DNA of 59,618 nucleotides from an uncultured Bacilli bacterium (GCA_934162285.1 CAKPHY010000007.1:1-59618); one strand, 5' to 3'. Shown: positions 15,958-25,186, numbered from the stretch's first letter. A program made the numbers and translations. Notes: generated from the sequence alone by a model not told the origin.

Positions 15958-17439
15958 TTAATTCCCTTCTAAAGCACGATACGCTATTTTTACAACATCA
16001 GTTACTGTCACATGATCATTTTCGTCAATATCAGCAGCAATTGTTTCATATTCATTAAAGATATCTTCACCCAATGCTGCATATGCTGTCTTAACAACAT
16101 CAGTTACAGTTATGGCACCATTGCCATCAACGTCACCCATTAAAATAACTACATATTCCTTCTTTAATTCTTCAGCTTCTTTTACAGTTATTTTAGAGTT
16201 AGTTCCTACATTTAAAGTTGTTTTGATTTCAAATCCCAAAATACCAACATTATTTGCTAAAACAATTTTAGATTTAAAATCATCAATTTCAAATACTTTA
16301 TCTAAAATAACCAATTCACGAACACGATCAATTTCAATACCTGTGATAGAATCAGAAGCTAATTTTATATCATATTCATCAATTATCATATGATCTTCAA
16401 TGTATTTAATAGCATCTTCAAATTCATTATTGGCTTTTGCTTTAAAAGAATCTAATTCCTTAGAAATTATTGAAGTATCAACATTAGCTATAATTGAATC
16501 AAAATTAGTATTAAACTTATTTTTGATAGTTTTTACTTCAGCAATTTTATTATATAATTCTTGATTTTTTTCTTTTGTTGTTTTATTACTAGCAACTACA
16601 CTAGTTACAGTTTTTGCTAATTTAGTTTGACGATCTTTAATAAAATTATCAAGAGTACTTTCATAATTAGCTTTGCAATTATCTATCAATTTTTGAACAT
16701 CGTCACGCATCTTATTTTTAAATCTTGTAATAAAAGCATTTTCTGACATAATTTTTGTAAATACATTTTCATATTCATCAAAAATAGCATAAATTCTTTT
16801 AATAACATCATTTATAGTATTAGTGTAATTTTCATAATTTTCTAATTTATTAATTAATTCTTGATTACTTAATTCTAACCCAGAATTAATATTTTTACTT
16901 AAAAACTTACCAAATAATTTGCCTATTTCTGCTAATAAAGAACTTACTTCTTCTTTCAAAGCATCATAGCTTTCAACAATCTTATCGTAAAAATCAAGTG
17001 AACACTCTATACCTTCACTAGTTCCAGTTTTGATATTTAAAGCATCTTTATTCTTATTAACAAAAGTTGTTAAATCATCTTTTAATGCTAAATATTTATC
17101 AATAAACTCATCAAGTTTAATGTTTTTTAAAGAATTACTTTGATCTTTAAAACCATTATTATCTAAAGCTTTTTCAAGTAAATTTAAAACTTGTTTATAA
17201 TCACTTGCTTTAAAAGCTTCTGCCATACCAGTAGTTAAATCTTTATCTAAAACTTTAACTACATATGCTTCATTACTTATTAACCACTTATTAAGAGTAG
17301 CTATTTTGTCCTTTGATTCAGTTTTTAAAGTATCCATACTGCTGATCAAAGAAGTTGTTTCTTCTTTAAGTGTCTTGGCTGAAACATTAACACCAGCACA
17401 TAGAAGTAAAACAACTAACATTTTTAATGCTTTCTTCAT
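15958..17439 (-). CDS. Secreted helical protein with a C-terminal dockerin
   Basis: About 493 residues. A signal peptide (MLVVLLLCAGVNVSA) is followed by about 350 residues of predicted helix and coiled coil with no known enzymatic motif. A beta-rich cohesin-binding-like region (about residues 355-430) follows. The last 65 residues are a type I-like dockerin: two calcium-loop repeats, DVDGNGAITVTDVV and DIDENDHVTVTDVV, each followed by a helix with KTAYAAL or KIAYRAL. Dockerins dock onto cohesins, and the next gene encodes one. The start at 17439 is chosen because the frame's earlier ATG overlaps the SD (GGTAGGGATG). A good promoter lies at 17468-17496. Likely a rod-like surface ligand; function unknown. 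Confidence 0.85.
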   Translation of the reverse strand: MKKALKMLVVLLLCAGVNVSAKTLKEETTSLISSMDTLKTESKDKIATLNKWLISNEAYVVKVLDKDLTTGMAEAFKASDYKQVLNLLEKALDNNGFKDQSNSLKNIKLDEFIDKYLALKDDLTTFVNKNKDALNIKTGTSEGIECSLDFYDKIVESYDALKEEVSSLLAEIGKLFGKFLSKNINSGLELSNQELINKLENYENYTNTINDVIKRIYAIFDEYENVFTKIMSENAFITRFKNKMRDDVQKLIDNCKANYESTLDNFIKDRQTKLAKTVTSVVASNKTTKEKNQELYNKIAEVKTIKNKFNTNFDSIIANVDTSIISKELDSFKAKANNEFEDAIKYIEDHMIIDEYDIKLASDSITGIEIDRVRELVILDKVFEIDDFKSKIVLANNVGILGFEIKTTLNVGTNSKITVKEAEELKKEYVVILMGDVDGNGAITVTDVVKTAYAALGEDIFNEYETIAADIDENDHVTVTDVVKIAYRALEGN

Positions 17440-17467
17440 TTTATCATCCCTACCTTTTAACAATTAC

Positions 17468-17496
17468 ATTATAAACTAAGTAAAAACAAATTTCAA
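17468..17496 (-). promoter_or_regulatory. Sigma-A promoter of the dockerin-cohesin operon
   Basis: Minus strand: -35 TTGAAA, 17-base spacer, -10 TATAAT. It overlaps the stop codon of the giant prepilin gene. Confidence 0.75.
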
Positions 17497-19424
17497 TAGT
17501 TTTTAATGATCATAAATGAACTTGCCGAGTTGTTAATATTGAATGCCAAGTCTTTAACTGCACCTTTTTTTAGTACAACTTGAACACGATCACTATAAGT
17601 GTCAGCTTTGGTAATATCAACTCCAATCATATAATTGTAAGTTTTAGTACAAAATACTGCTCCACAAATAACTGGAGCATCAAGCAATTCTGTAGAAATA
17701 ACTTGTGAAGGATTAGTAACACCCGTTACTTCATAATCAATTTGAACATCACTTAAAGCTACTGTATAATCATTTAACTCATCATTTTCTTCTTTATAAT
17801 AAGTATTAGTGCAGCTCATTTTTAGAAAAACACGTTCCACATCATTTTGGAAATTTAATTTATATTCACCCCATGCATAAACTAAATTGTCATTAATCAT
17901 CGGAGGATTATTATTACAATCAGTCAAAGAATTACATTTAGCAAAGCTACAAACTGGTTTTTCCTGATCAATTATAATAACAGCTAATTCTTTTATTTCA
18001 CTTTCATTATTAGCAAAATCAATTGCACTACCTGAAATCACATAACGCCCAGGTGTTCCTAAAGTTACAGGAATATTACTTTCCTTAGTTCCATTAACAT
18101 AAAGTGTATAACTTCCTACTTTAGATTCATTATCAATTGCTCCCGTTATAGAAGTAATAGTTATACTACCATTTGTATAATAATAAGGAATATTAACTAC
18201 TTTACCATCTATTTCTTTATTTTTAGATATTTCATTTATTTCACTATCCGATTCCGTAAATATTCTTAAATTAGTAACATCTGGAGCTGTTTTATCAATA
18301 TTAGTAATATTAAAATTAAAATAATCTTCATAAAATAAACAACTTGGGTCATTGTCAACATCAGTTTTAATTCCTAAACGATAAGAACCATTAGTATCTT
18401 TAGTACTAGTATTAGTTCTTTGCCAATTAGAGCCATCGAAAGTATATATAAAAGTATTACAACCCGTATTATTATATAAAGGTTCAATTTCTAATTTAAT
18501 TTCTTCCCTAGTCCACTCTAAAGTACTAACATTTACTTTTCCAATTAAATTTTTATTTTTCTTTTTTACTATAATAGTCAAAATAAAGCTATTGCTATTA
18601 CCACTAGAGTCAGTTGCAGTATATTCAACTTGATAAGTACCTGGATTAGTATTGCCATTATAATTATTTATAACTTTACAAGCTAAATTACCATCATAAT
18701 TATCATAAGCGCTACAAGATGGAACATCAATTTTAGTTCCTTCTAAAATCGTTTGGGTATAATTCTGAGTTGTTTTATTAACTGTAATTCTTGGAGCTTC
18801 TTTGTCCTCAACAATTACAGTTCTTCGCAAAGAAGATTTAGAATTAGAGTTATTTTTATCGGTAACTAAATAGGTTACTTTATAAGTACCTATCTTATCA
18901 AAACTATCTGCTTTTATTTCCAAAGTATAGTCAGCATAATCAACTAAGGTATCATTTTGTTTCTTTTTTACACTGATACCTGGTTCTACATATTTTGATC
19001 CAACACTTAAATAATAAGGTGAGTCTCCAACTAATGTAACTACCATATCATTACCACAACTATAATTTGGCATTTTTGTAGTACCATCAAATTCTATTTT
19101 ATAATTAGAATTATCATTAATGATTTTAATAATTAAACTTTCATCAAATGGTTTTTCAGTACGAGGATCAATAAAGTCTTCATCGATCAAATTATTTCTC
19201 TTTAAATCACATATTGTTATTTCATTAGATGCTCCCAAAGTAGAACCATTTTTAACAGCATAATTACGAGCCGCTTCTTTAATCGTATTTACTTGAATAT
19301 CATATAAGTCATCCCCGGATCTTTTTACTATTTTATTAATGGTAAAAATTGAAATAAGCCCTAATGATACTAATATTATAATCACTGTTAACATTTCTAC
19401 TAAAGTAAAACCATTTTTCTTCAT
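17493..19424 (-). CDS. Giant type IV prepilin-like protein with Ig-like domains
   Basis: About 643 residues. The N-terminus MKKNGFTLVEMLTVIIILVS is a textbook class III prepilin signal: cut after Gly, methylatable Phe, Glu at +5, and a hydrophobic helix that packs in the pilus core. A short pilin-like region (to about residue 120) precedes two DUF5011/HYR-type Ig domains, then further beta-rich domains with several cysteines (CSFAKCNSLTDC). Most pilins have 120-200 residues, so this is probably a tip or minor pilin with an adhesive head. The processing peptidase (PilD, 33412) is present. Start 19424 has AGGG upstream. It is 10 kb from the pilus cluster and on the same strand as its other prepilins. 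Confidence 0.85.
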   Translation of the reverse strand: MKKNGFTLVEMLTVIIILVSLGLISIFTINKIVKRSGDDLYDIQVNTIKEAARNYAVKNGSTLGASNEITICDLKRNNLIDEDFIDPRTEKPFDESLIIKIINDNSNYKIEFDGTTKMPNYSCGNDMVVTLVGDSPYYLSVGSKYVEPGISVKKKQNDTLVDYADYTLEIKADSFDKIGTYKVTYLVTDKNNSNSKSSLRRTVIVEDKEAPRITVNKTTQNYTQTILEGTKIDVPSCSAYDNYDGNLACKVINNYNGNTNPGTYQVEYTATDSSGNSNSFILTIIVKKKNKNLIGKVNVSTLEWTREEIKLEIEPLYNNTGCNTFIYTFDGSNWQRTNTSTKDTNGSYRLGIKTDVDNDPSCLFYEDYFNFNITNIDKTAPDVTNLRIFTESDSEINEISKNKEIDGKVVNIPYYYTNGSITITSITGAIDNESKVGSYTLYVNGTKESNIPVTLGTPGRYVISGSAIDFANNESEIKELAVIIIDQEKPVCSFAKCNSLTDCNNNPPMINDNLVYAWGEYKLNFQNDVERVFLKMSCTNTYYKEENDELNDYTVALSDVQIDYEVTGVTNPSQVISTELLDAPVICGAVFCTKTYNYMIGVDITKADTYSDRVQVVLKKGAVKDLAFNINNSASSFMIIKNY

Positions 19425-19504
19425 TTTTATCAACCCTATTCTAAAAATATCTTAACACAAATAAAAGTAAAAATAAAGTTTTTTAACACCAATTATAAGA
19501 TATA

Positions 19505-19513
19505 TGCTATAAT
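19505..19513 (+). promoter_or_regulatory. Extended -10 promoter of the 19540 operon
   Basis: TGC directly followed by TATAAT, 26 bases before the start codon. No good -35 box was found, as is usual for extended -10 promoters. Confidence 0.55.
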
Positions 19514-19539
19514 TATTAATATATAATATCGGAGGATTT

Positions 19540-20457
19540 ATGGCTGTAAATAAAAATGAAAATGGAATTTCTTTAGAAGAATATAATTGTGAAGGTATTT
19601 CTAAAAATGAATTAACAGAAATTTATCGTTACATTCTAAGTCACAATAAAAATGTTTTAATCGACCAAAAACAGCAAAAAAAAGAAAAAGAAATCCCTAC
19701 CATAATTACTTTCAAGGGTTTTAAACAAAATAATAAAAACGAACAAACTGAAATAAAAAGTGATAAAAGTTTTGAATTTTATATCAATATTTTTAAGAAC
19801 AATCTCAGTCTTGATGATATTGAGCTTTGGATAAAAAAGATTGAAGAAAGCAAACATGCCAGTCAAATAAAGCAAGCCCTTTTACTATATTTAAATAATG
19901 AAAAAGCCTCAATTATTAAATTGAAATATCAATCTATTGATCCTGAAGATCTTGAATATTTGAATGCTGAAATTGAACAAATTGATTTAAAAATTTCTTC
20001 TTTGTTATCATCAATCTATTTTAATGAAGAAGTTATTGATGAACAAATTAAATATAATGATATTTACCTACTACGTTTACCTTCAGGTAATATTGCTTTA
20101 AAAGAAGATCTAGAACATTGTATTTCCCAGTTTAGTAGTGATCCTAACTATATAACTGATATTATAAAATTATTTGAAAGTATTAAAACTGATCTTCATG
20201 GAATAAAAAAGTTATCTTTTGGTTGCTATGAATTAAAAAATTATCAATTTCGTCTAGCCTTCTCTATAGTTAATGGCAAGCTTATAATTATTAATCTTTT
20301 TATAAAGAAATCAACTAAAGATCAAGGTACTTATGATACTTTAAGAAATCGATTAAAATTATTAAATTCTTTTAAAGGAAACATAAACTATAACAACGAC
20401 ATCGAATTACTTGATCAAATGATTGCTGAATTAAAAACTTATATTGATAGGAGATGA
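19540..20457 (+). CDS. Protein of unknown function (305 residues)
   Basis: I do not recognise this family. The protein is cytosolic, lysine- and glutamate-rich, with a helical first half (coiled-coil-like stretch around IEESKHASQIKQALLLY and DLEYLNAEIEQIDLKIS). A mixed alpha/beta second half contains YLLRLPSGNIALKEDLEH and FGCYELKNYQFRLAFSI, and the strand-rich end resembles small toxin- or ligand-binding folds only loosely. SD GGAGGATTT precedes the ATG. It is translationally linked to the next gene: the stop TGA lies in that gene's SD region. It stands on the plus strand amid minus-strand genes. Confidence 0.75.
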   Translation: MAVNKNENGISLEEYNCEGISKNELTEIYRYILSHNKNVLIDQKQQKKEKEIPTIITFKGFKQNNKNEQTEIKSDKSFEFYINIFKNNLSLDDIELWIKKIEESKHASQIKQALLLYLNNEKASIIKLKYQSIDPEDLEYLNAEIEQIDLKISSLLSSIYFNEEVIDEQIKYNDIYLLRLPSGNIALKEDLEHCISQFSSDPNYITDIIKLFESIKTDLHGIKKLSFGCYELKNYQFRLAFSIVNGKLIIINLFIKKSTKDQGTYDTLRNRLKLLNSFKGNINYNNDIELLDQMIAELKTYIDRR

Positions 20458-20461
20458 AATC

Positions 20462-22147
20462 ATGAATGATATATTTGAAATGCTTTTAAACAAATATAAT
20501 ACTGCTATCAGTAATAGAGTTGATGCTTTAGCTAAAGAAGAATTAATTGAATCATTACCAGCTAAAGCTTCATTTGATAAATTAGATGAACAATTTTTAT
20601 ATTTTTTCATTTTAGCTTTAAAACCTAACCTTTTAGTTAAAGATCTCATTGAAGATTTTAAAGGAATTACTTTTAATAGTTATTTACATAGTGAATTACT
20701 AGAGTCTATAGTTGAAAATAGATTTAATAATAAAACTAAAAAAACATATGAAATTATTTCAAAGTATTTAAATACTGATGAAATTCGTGCATATTTTGAA
20801 TTTGTTACTTTCATAACTAAAGATGAAAGCACAATACCTAATATAATTAAATTAAATAGTTCTGATGATTATTCGAATGTAAGATCTAAAGTTTCTAGTG
20901 CTATTACTAAAAGTTTAAAAGTTATTCAAAATAATTTAGATCTTCAAGAACGTATTTTTAAGTCTTTTGAAACATTCATGAAAGAATTTAAAGATATCGA
21001 AAAAAATCCTTTTATTAATGTTCCTAAAGAAGTAATTAATAGTTTAAACGAAAAAGAATTATATCAATTATATTTATTTCTTTCCAAGATGCAAAAAGAA
21101 AACTTAAATTCTTCTAAAATAACTAAAAATAATAGTATTGAAGAAGAGATTGAAATCTTATTAAATAAATATAATTTGTCACTTACTTTATTTAATAATA
21201 AAGATTTAATTATAAAACGTAATATTAAAGAGTTAGAAGAAATTTTAAAAGCATTAGATAAAGGTAAAATTGATTTTAGCAAATTCAACGAGCAAGATTT
21301 TTTTAATATCTTAGTCTATGGTAACATTAAAGATATTAAGTATATTTTTACTTTATACGAAGGTAAAATAATCAATGAAGAATTTATCTATTTAAATCCT
21401 AATATTTTTTTAAATGAAAATAGTAATATACCTAATTCCCTATTTAATAAACTTGTTAATAATTTTAGATTATTAGAAAGTTTAAATCTAACTTATGATA
21501 ATTATTATGATAATCAAATATTACTGCTTGATCATGAAAGGTTAATATTAAATATTCAATTACTAAAGACTTATATGAAAAAGTTTTCAAATAAAAATCT
21601 TTGGTGTAGTTTAATAATTAATCCTGCTTTATTTAAATTAATTGATTTTTTTATTGAAAATGGTGTTGATTATTCTAAGTTAAGCTTTACTAATTTAAAT
21701 AATTATCAACAAATAGAATTATTAATTAAAAAAATTTTTATAGCTTTAAATTGCAATATTATGTTTATAAAAAATAACATGATTGATATTAGAATACTAA
21801 ATACAATTAAAGATGAAGAAATTGATAATTATGTAGTAAGTGAAACTAATTATAATATCCCTGTTGATATTTTAGATGAATTTAAAAAAACTAAAACAAT
21901 TGGTATTAACTATGGAGTTGAAAATTTAATTAAATTTGATGAATTTTTAAATAGTCATGATGGTAATATGTATTTTGGTAATAATATAATTATTTCTAAA
22001 AATAAATTTTTAAGAAATCTTACAATATTAATAAATTTAGAAAATTATTCATTAGATGAACTAATATTTTATGCTTTAATCTATGATAGTTTTTTAAGTG
22101 ATAAAGATATTAAATTAATTAAAAGCAATTTAAAACATGAAAAGTAA
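20462..22147 (+). CDS. Large cytosolic protein of unknown function (561 residues)
   Basis: No known domain recognised. The sequence is strongly Asn/Lys/Ile/Leu-rich and appears all-helical, with repeated leucine-rich segments (for example EELEEILKALDKGKIDFSKF) but no clear repeat unit. No membrane segment or signal peptide. The start at 20462 is set by AGGAG formed at the stop of the upstream gene. The N-terminus MNDIFEMLLNKYNTAISN has a counterpart near residue 225 (EIEILLNKYNLSLT), which may reflect an internal duplication. The pair has its own promoter and terminators and no informative neighbours. Confidence 0.75.
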   Translation: MNDIFEMLLNKYNTAISNRVDALAKEELIESLPAKASFDKLDEQFLYFFILALKPNLLVKDLIEDFKGITFNSYLHSELLESIVENRFNNKTKKTYEIISKYLNTDEIRAYFEFVTFITKDESTIPNIIKLNSSDDYSNVRSKVSSAITKSLKVIQNNLDLQERIFKSFETFMKEFKDIEKNPFINVPKEVINSLNEKELYQLYLFLSKMQKENLNSSKITKNNSIEEEIEILLNKYNLSLTLFNNKDLIIKRNIKELEEILKALDKGKIDFSKFNEQDFFNILVYGNIKDIKYIFTLYEGKIINEEFIYLNPNIFLNENSNIPNSLFNKLVNNFRLLESLNLTYDNYYDNQILLLDHERLILNIQLLKTYMKKFSNKNLWCSLIINPALFKLIDFFIENGVDYSKLSFTNLNNYQQIELLIKKIFIALNCNIMFIKNNMIDIRILNTIKDEEIDNYVVSETNYNIPVDILDEFKKTKTIGINYGVENLIKFDEFLNSHDGNMYFGNNIIISKNKFLRNLTILINLENYSLDELIFYALIYDSFLSDKDIKLIKSNLKHEK

Positions 22148-22159
22148 ATTTCATGTTTT
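22132..22159 (+). terminator. Hairpin at the end of the 20462 gene
   Basis: Perfect 11-bp arms AAAACATGAAA and TTTCATGTTTT with a 6-base loop; the upstream arm includes the last codons. The T-tail is short, so it may act with the next hairpin. Confidence 0.55.
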
Positions 22160-22165
22160 AATATA

Positions 22166-22192
22166 AGGCGATAAATAAAGTCGTCTTTTTTT
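22166..22192 (+). terminator. Rho-independent terminator of the 19540 operon
   Basis: Arms AGGCGA and TCGTCT (one G-U pair) with a 9-base loop and seven T. It reaches the stop of the convergent Lgt-like gene. Confidence 0.65.
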
Positions 22193-22880
22193 ATTTAATT
22201 TTTTTAGAATCTATTTTTCTTTTTATTAGTATTATTATAGAAATTAATATTATGATAATACTAAAAATTTGATTAAATGTAATTATTCTATTTATATGTT
22301 CATATCTTAGAAAATCTAATAAAAATTTAGAAATAGCACATGAACATATTGTAATTAAAACAATGTTTTTTTTATTTTTAAATTTATTACATATTATAAA
22401 TATTAAAATGAAAGTAATTGCTTCTAATAGTTGTGCTGGAAATAAAGGAATATTAAGATTATCAGGATATGTTACTGAAAATGGGCCATCATATGGTATT
22501 CCATAACAACAACCAGCAATAAAACAAGCTATTTTTGATAATCCATATATTAATGGTAATGATATGGCTGAATATTTAATTAAATATCCTTTTAAATCCC
22601 ATAATTTTTCAAAAAAGAAAGAACATAACATGGTAGCAATTGCACCACCATAAGAAGAAAAGCCGATGGTTAAAAAATTAAGAGATTTAGATGTTATCAT
22701 TGTAAAAGTTTTTCCTAAAAATAAAATCAATAATATATTGAGTAAAAAATACAAATAAATATTATTACCTAACTTTATCTCTTTTTTTAGTGATAAAGCT
22801 ACATATAACATTCCTAAGAATATAGATACAAAAATAATTGTAACATAGATAGGAAAATTGATTTTAGAAATAGTTATCAC
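22191..22880 (-). CDS. Lgt-like integral membrane protein
   Basis: About 229 residues with seven hydrophobic segments. Lgt-family features are SSYGGAIATML (where Lgt has HGG), ACFIAGCCYGIPYDGPF (where Lgt has the NFINGE-type signature) and FPAQLLEA. Canonical Lgt adds diacylglycerol to lipoprotein cysteines; the GCCYG subgroup is divergent, lacks the usual Arg/Asn signature and may have a different lipid-transfer role. I prefer a GTG start at 22880, because it overlaps the upstream stop as GTGA and has AGAAGGA five bases before it; the ATG at 22898 would overlap the neighbour by 22 bases. Coupled to the zinc-ribbon gene. Confidence 0.75.
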   Translation of the reverse strand: MITISKINFPIYVTIIFVSIFLGMLYVALSLKKEIKLGNNIYLYFLLNILLILFLGKTFTMITSKSLNFLTIGFSSYGGAIATMLCSFFFEKLWDLKGYLIKYSAISLPLIYGLSKIACFIAGCCYGIPYDGPFSVTYPDNLNIPLFPAQLLEAITFILIFIICNKFKNKKNIVLITICSCAISKFLLDFLRYEHINRIITFNQIFSIIIILISIIILIKRKIDSKKIK

Positions 22881-23305
22881 GCTAGTCCTTCTATGCATGA
22901 TGCAATAAGTGCCATAAAAGACATCATTAAAGCAATTACTACTAAAATTGTAATAAGTATGTATGTAGCTAGAAAAACATTGGCTCTTTTATATTCGTGA
23001 TATATAACATTTATAACAATAAGCATAACAAATCCTATAATATTTAATAAAACCATTAAGCCAACTGCTAATTGCAATTCTAAAACACTTTTTTTGGTTA
23101 AAATCCAAATAATTATTATTCCTAATATAGGAATTACATAAGCTAGTAAACATAAACATGTAACTAATTTACCTTCTTTTTTCTTATGCTCAACATTATT
23201 TTGATTATTATTTGTATTATAAGTACTAATATTTGTAGGATTACCACAATTAATGCAAAATTTACTATTATTTTCTAACCTACTACCACACTTTGTACAA
23301 AACAT
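22877..23305 (-). CDS. Zinc-ribbon membrane protein
   Basis: About 142 residues. The N-terminal zinc ribbon is MFCTKCGSRLENNSKFCINCG (two CxxC pairs). An Asn-rich linker follows, then three membrane helices (residues about 48-135). Such proteins are common in Firmicutes and poorly characterised; a sensory or chaperone-like membrane role is possible. The start at 23305 is set by GGAGG. It opens a two-gene unit with the Lgt-like protein and has a good promoter at 23353-23381. Confidence 0.8.
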   Translation of the reverse strand: MFCTKCGSRLENNSKFCINCGNPTNISTYNTNNNQNNVEHKKKEGKLVTCLCLLAYVIPILGIIIIWILTKKSVLELQLAVGLMVLLNIIGFVMLIVINVIYHEYKRANVFLATYILITILVVIALMMSFMALIASCIEGLA

Positions 23306-23352
23306 TTTTATACCTCCAATAAAAAAATACACTCACTTATTTTTTCAATTAA

Positions 23353-23381
23353 ATTGTATCATATGAAAAATTTTTTAGCAA
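23353..23381 (-). promoter_or_regulatory. Sigma-A promoter of the zinc-ribbon/Lgt-like operon
   Basis: Minus strand: -35 TTGCTA, 17-base spacer, -10 TACAAT. The remaining bases between 23382 and 23489 hold nothing recognisable. Confidence 0.65.
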
Positions 23382-23489
23382 GGAATATATTTTCTTTATT
23401 TTTATTATTAGCTTATAAATATTAGTTAAAACTACTAAATTTATTATAAAACTTACTATTTTTTTACTTTTTATCATTTGAAAATAAGT

Positions 23490-23513
23490 AAAAAGAATGA
23501 CTATTTGTCATTC
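23490..23513 (-). terminator. Rho-independent terminator of the esterase-ABC operon
   Basis: Minus-strand arms GAATGAC and GTCATTC with a 5-base loop and TTTTT tail, overlapping the stop codon. Confidence 0.85.
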
Positions 23514-25183
23514 CCATAATTATAAAAATTGTTGTAATAAAATCCTTCTTTTTTTATCAATTCTTCATGATTCCCAATTTCTGCAATTTCATTTTGATTA
23601 AAAACAATTATTTCATCAGATATTGAACATAAATCGAGTTCACGTCCTAATACAACTATCGTGTGATCTTTTGATAACGCTTTTAAATGTTTAATAACTG
23701 CATTTTTATCTTTTTGATTAAGTTCAAATACAACATCAGCTATTAAAATTATCTTTGTTTTTTTAAGTAAACCTCTCGTAATTGACAACATTAATCGTAA
23801 TTCTTTCGATACTGAGTCATTAATTGTATTATCAAAACCCTTTGGTAATGCTTTAATTTCATCATATATATTTAAAGATTTACATAAAGATGTTATTTCT
23901 TCAAAATCGCGATTGATTAAAGTTAAGTTTTCTTTGATAGATAGATTAAAGAAAAAGGGATCTGAATTTATTAAAGATACTGTATTGTAATATGTAGCAT
24001 TTTGAATATCTTTGATATCAATATCATCGATCATAATAGCTCCTTCGTGTTGACGATTCATTTTAAGTAAAAGTTCATAAACACCTTTATAACCACTGTC
24101 ATCACGACCAACAATGGAAGTAATAGAATTTTCTTTAATTTTGAAACTTACATCTTTTAATGTTGGATCATTACGATAACCATATAAAACATTATAAAAT
24201 TCGATATTGCCAACGAATGTACGGTTCTTAACAACTGCATTATCGTTATTAGAAATGTGTTCAAATATTTTATCGTAACGAGCTCTAGAAACTTTTAAAT
24301 TACATTTTTCAACATTTAATGTTGAAATTATACTGAAATTATCGACTATTTTAGCATAGTAATTGTAAATAATTGTTAAAACACCAATATCCATCTTACC
24401 AATACCTATTAGATAAACGCCATAAAACATCAAGAAATATTTTACAATTTCAATAAAGCAGATGATAAAAAATTTATCACCATTAAAATTTATATTGTAT
24501 TTAGCATTACTATTCAAATAGGTTTCAGTTCCATTAAATAATCTAGTTGATATTTTACCAAATAAATTGTATGACTTAATATCACGAATTCCTGTAAAGA
24601 ATTCGTAATTATAAGCTGTTTTTTGATCTAGATCGGCTTTACGTTCAAGATTATTTCTTTCGGTTTTTTTGCGAGCTAATGCAAATAAAAGCATACCAAT
24701 TGCTGAAATAACTATAACTATTAAAAACATATAAAAGTTTACTTTATAAAAGTAATAATAAATTACTAAATTTTCAACAATTCTAACTATTCTAGCTACT
24801 AAATTAGTGTAATAACTGGCAATTATATCAACATCACTACCAAGAATATTTAAGTATTCACTTAAAGAAAATCTTGATAAACTAAAAAGTGAATTTCTAC
24901 TAATACCATTTATAGCATTTTTGGTTAAATTTAAATAAATCTTATTATAAAGTTTATAAAAAGCAATTTGATTTACATATTCGCTTGCCCAATAAAGAAT
25001 AATCGTTATTAAGCAAAGGAAAACGTAGAAATAAGCATTCTCAAAGTTACCTTCAGTTACTCTATTTATTACATATCCCCAGAAAACTGGTAAGACAAGT
25101 ACTGTAATTCTAATAGCTGTTGTGGCAAAGATATTTATTAAAATTTCTTTTTTAGATTGTTTTAATATATCGTCACGCTTCAT
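23501..25183 (-). CDS. ABC exporter-like protein with degenerate ATPase motifs
   Basis: 560 residues with the type I exporter plan: six membrane helices (residues about 15-300) then a nucleotide-binding domain. The domain fold is recognisable (NIEFYNVLYGYRNDPTLKDVSFKI; GAIMIDDIDIKDI; LPKGFDNTINDSVS), but every catalytic motif has decayed. Walker A reads GRDDSGYKG instead of GxxGxGK[ST]; the signature reads VSKEL instead of LSGGQ; Walker B reads IILIADV with the Asp and catalytic Glu lost; the H-loop His is absent in VVLGRELD. The frame is intact and follows an esterase gene by three bases. It is therefore either a conserved non-hydrolysing membrane protein or the inactive half of a heterodimer. 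Confidence 0.85.
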   Translation of the reverse strand: MKRDDILKQSKKEILINIFATTAIRITVLVLPVFWGYVINRVTEGNFENAYFYVFLCLITIILYWASEYVNQIAFYKLYNKIYLNLTKNAINGISRNSLFSLSRFSLSEYLNILGSDVDIIASYYTNLVARIVRIVENLVIYYYFYKVNFYMFLIVIVISAIGMLLFALARKKTERNNLERKADLDQKTAYNYEFFTGIRDIKSYNLFGKISTRLFNGTETYLNSNAKYNINFNGDKFFIICFIEIVKYFLMFYGVYLIGIGKMDIGVLTIIYNYYAKIVDNFSIISTLNVEKCNLKVSRARYDKIFEHISNNDNAVVKNRTFVGNIEFYNVLYGYRNDPTLKDVSFKIKENSITSIVGRDDSGYKGVYELLLKMNRQHEGAIMIDDIDIKDIQNATYYNTVSLINSDPFFFNLSIKENLTLINRDFEEITSLCKSLNIYDEIKALPKGFDNTINDSVSKELRLMLSITRGLLKKTKIILIADVVFELNQKDKNAVIKHLKALSKDHTIVVLGRELDLCSISDEIIVFNQNEIAEIGNHEELIKKEGFYYNNFYNYGNDK

Positions 25184-25186
25184 AAA

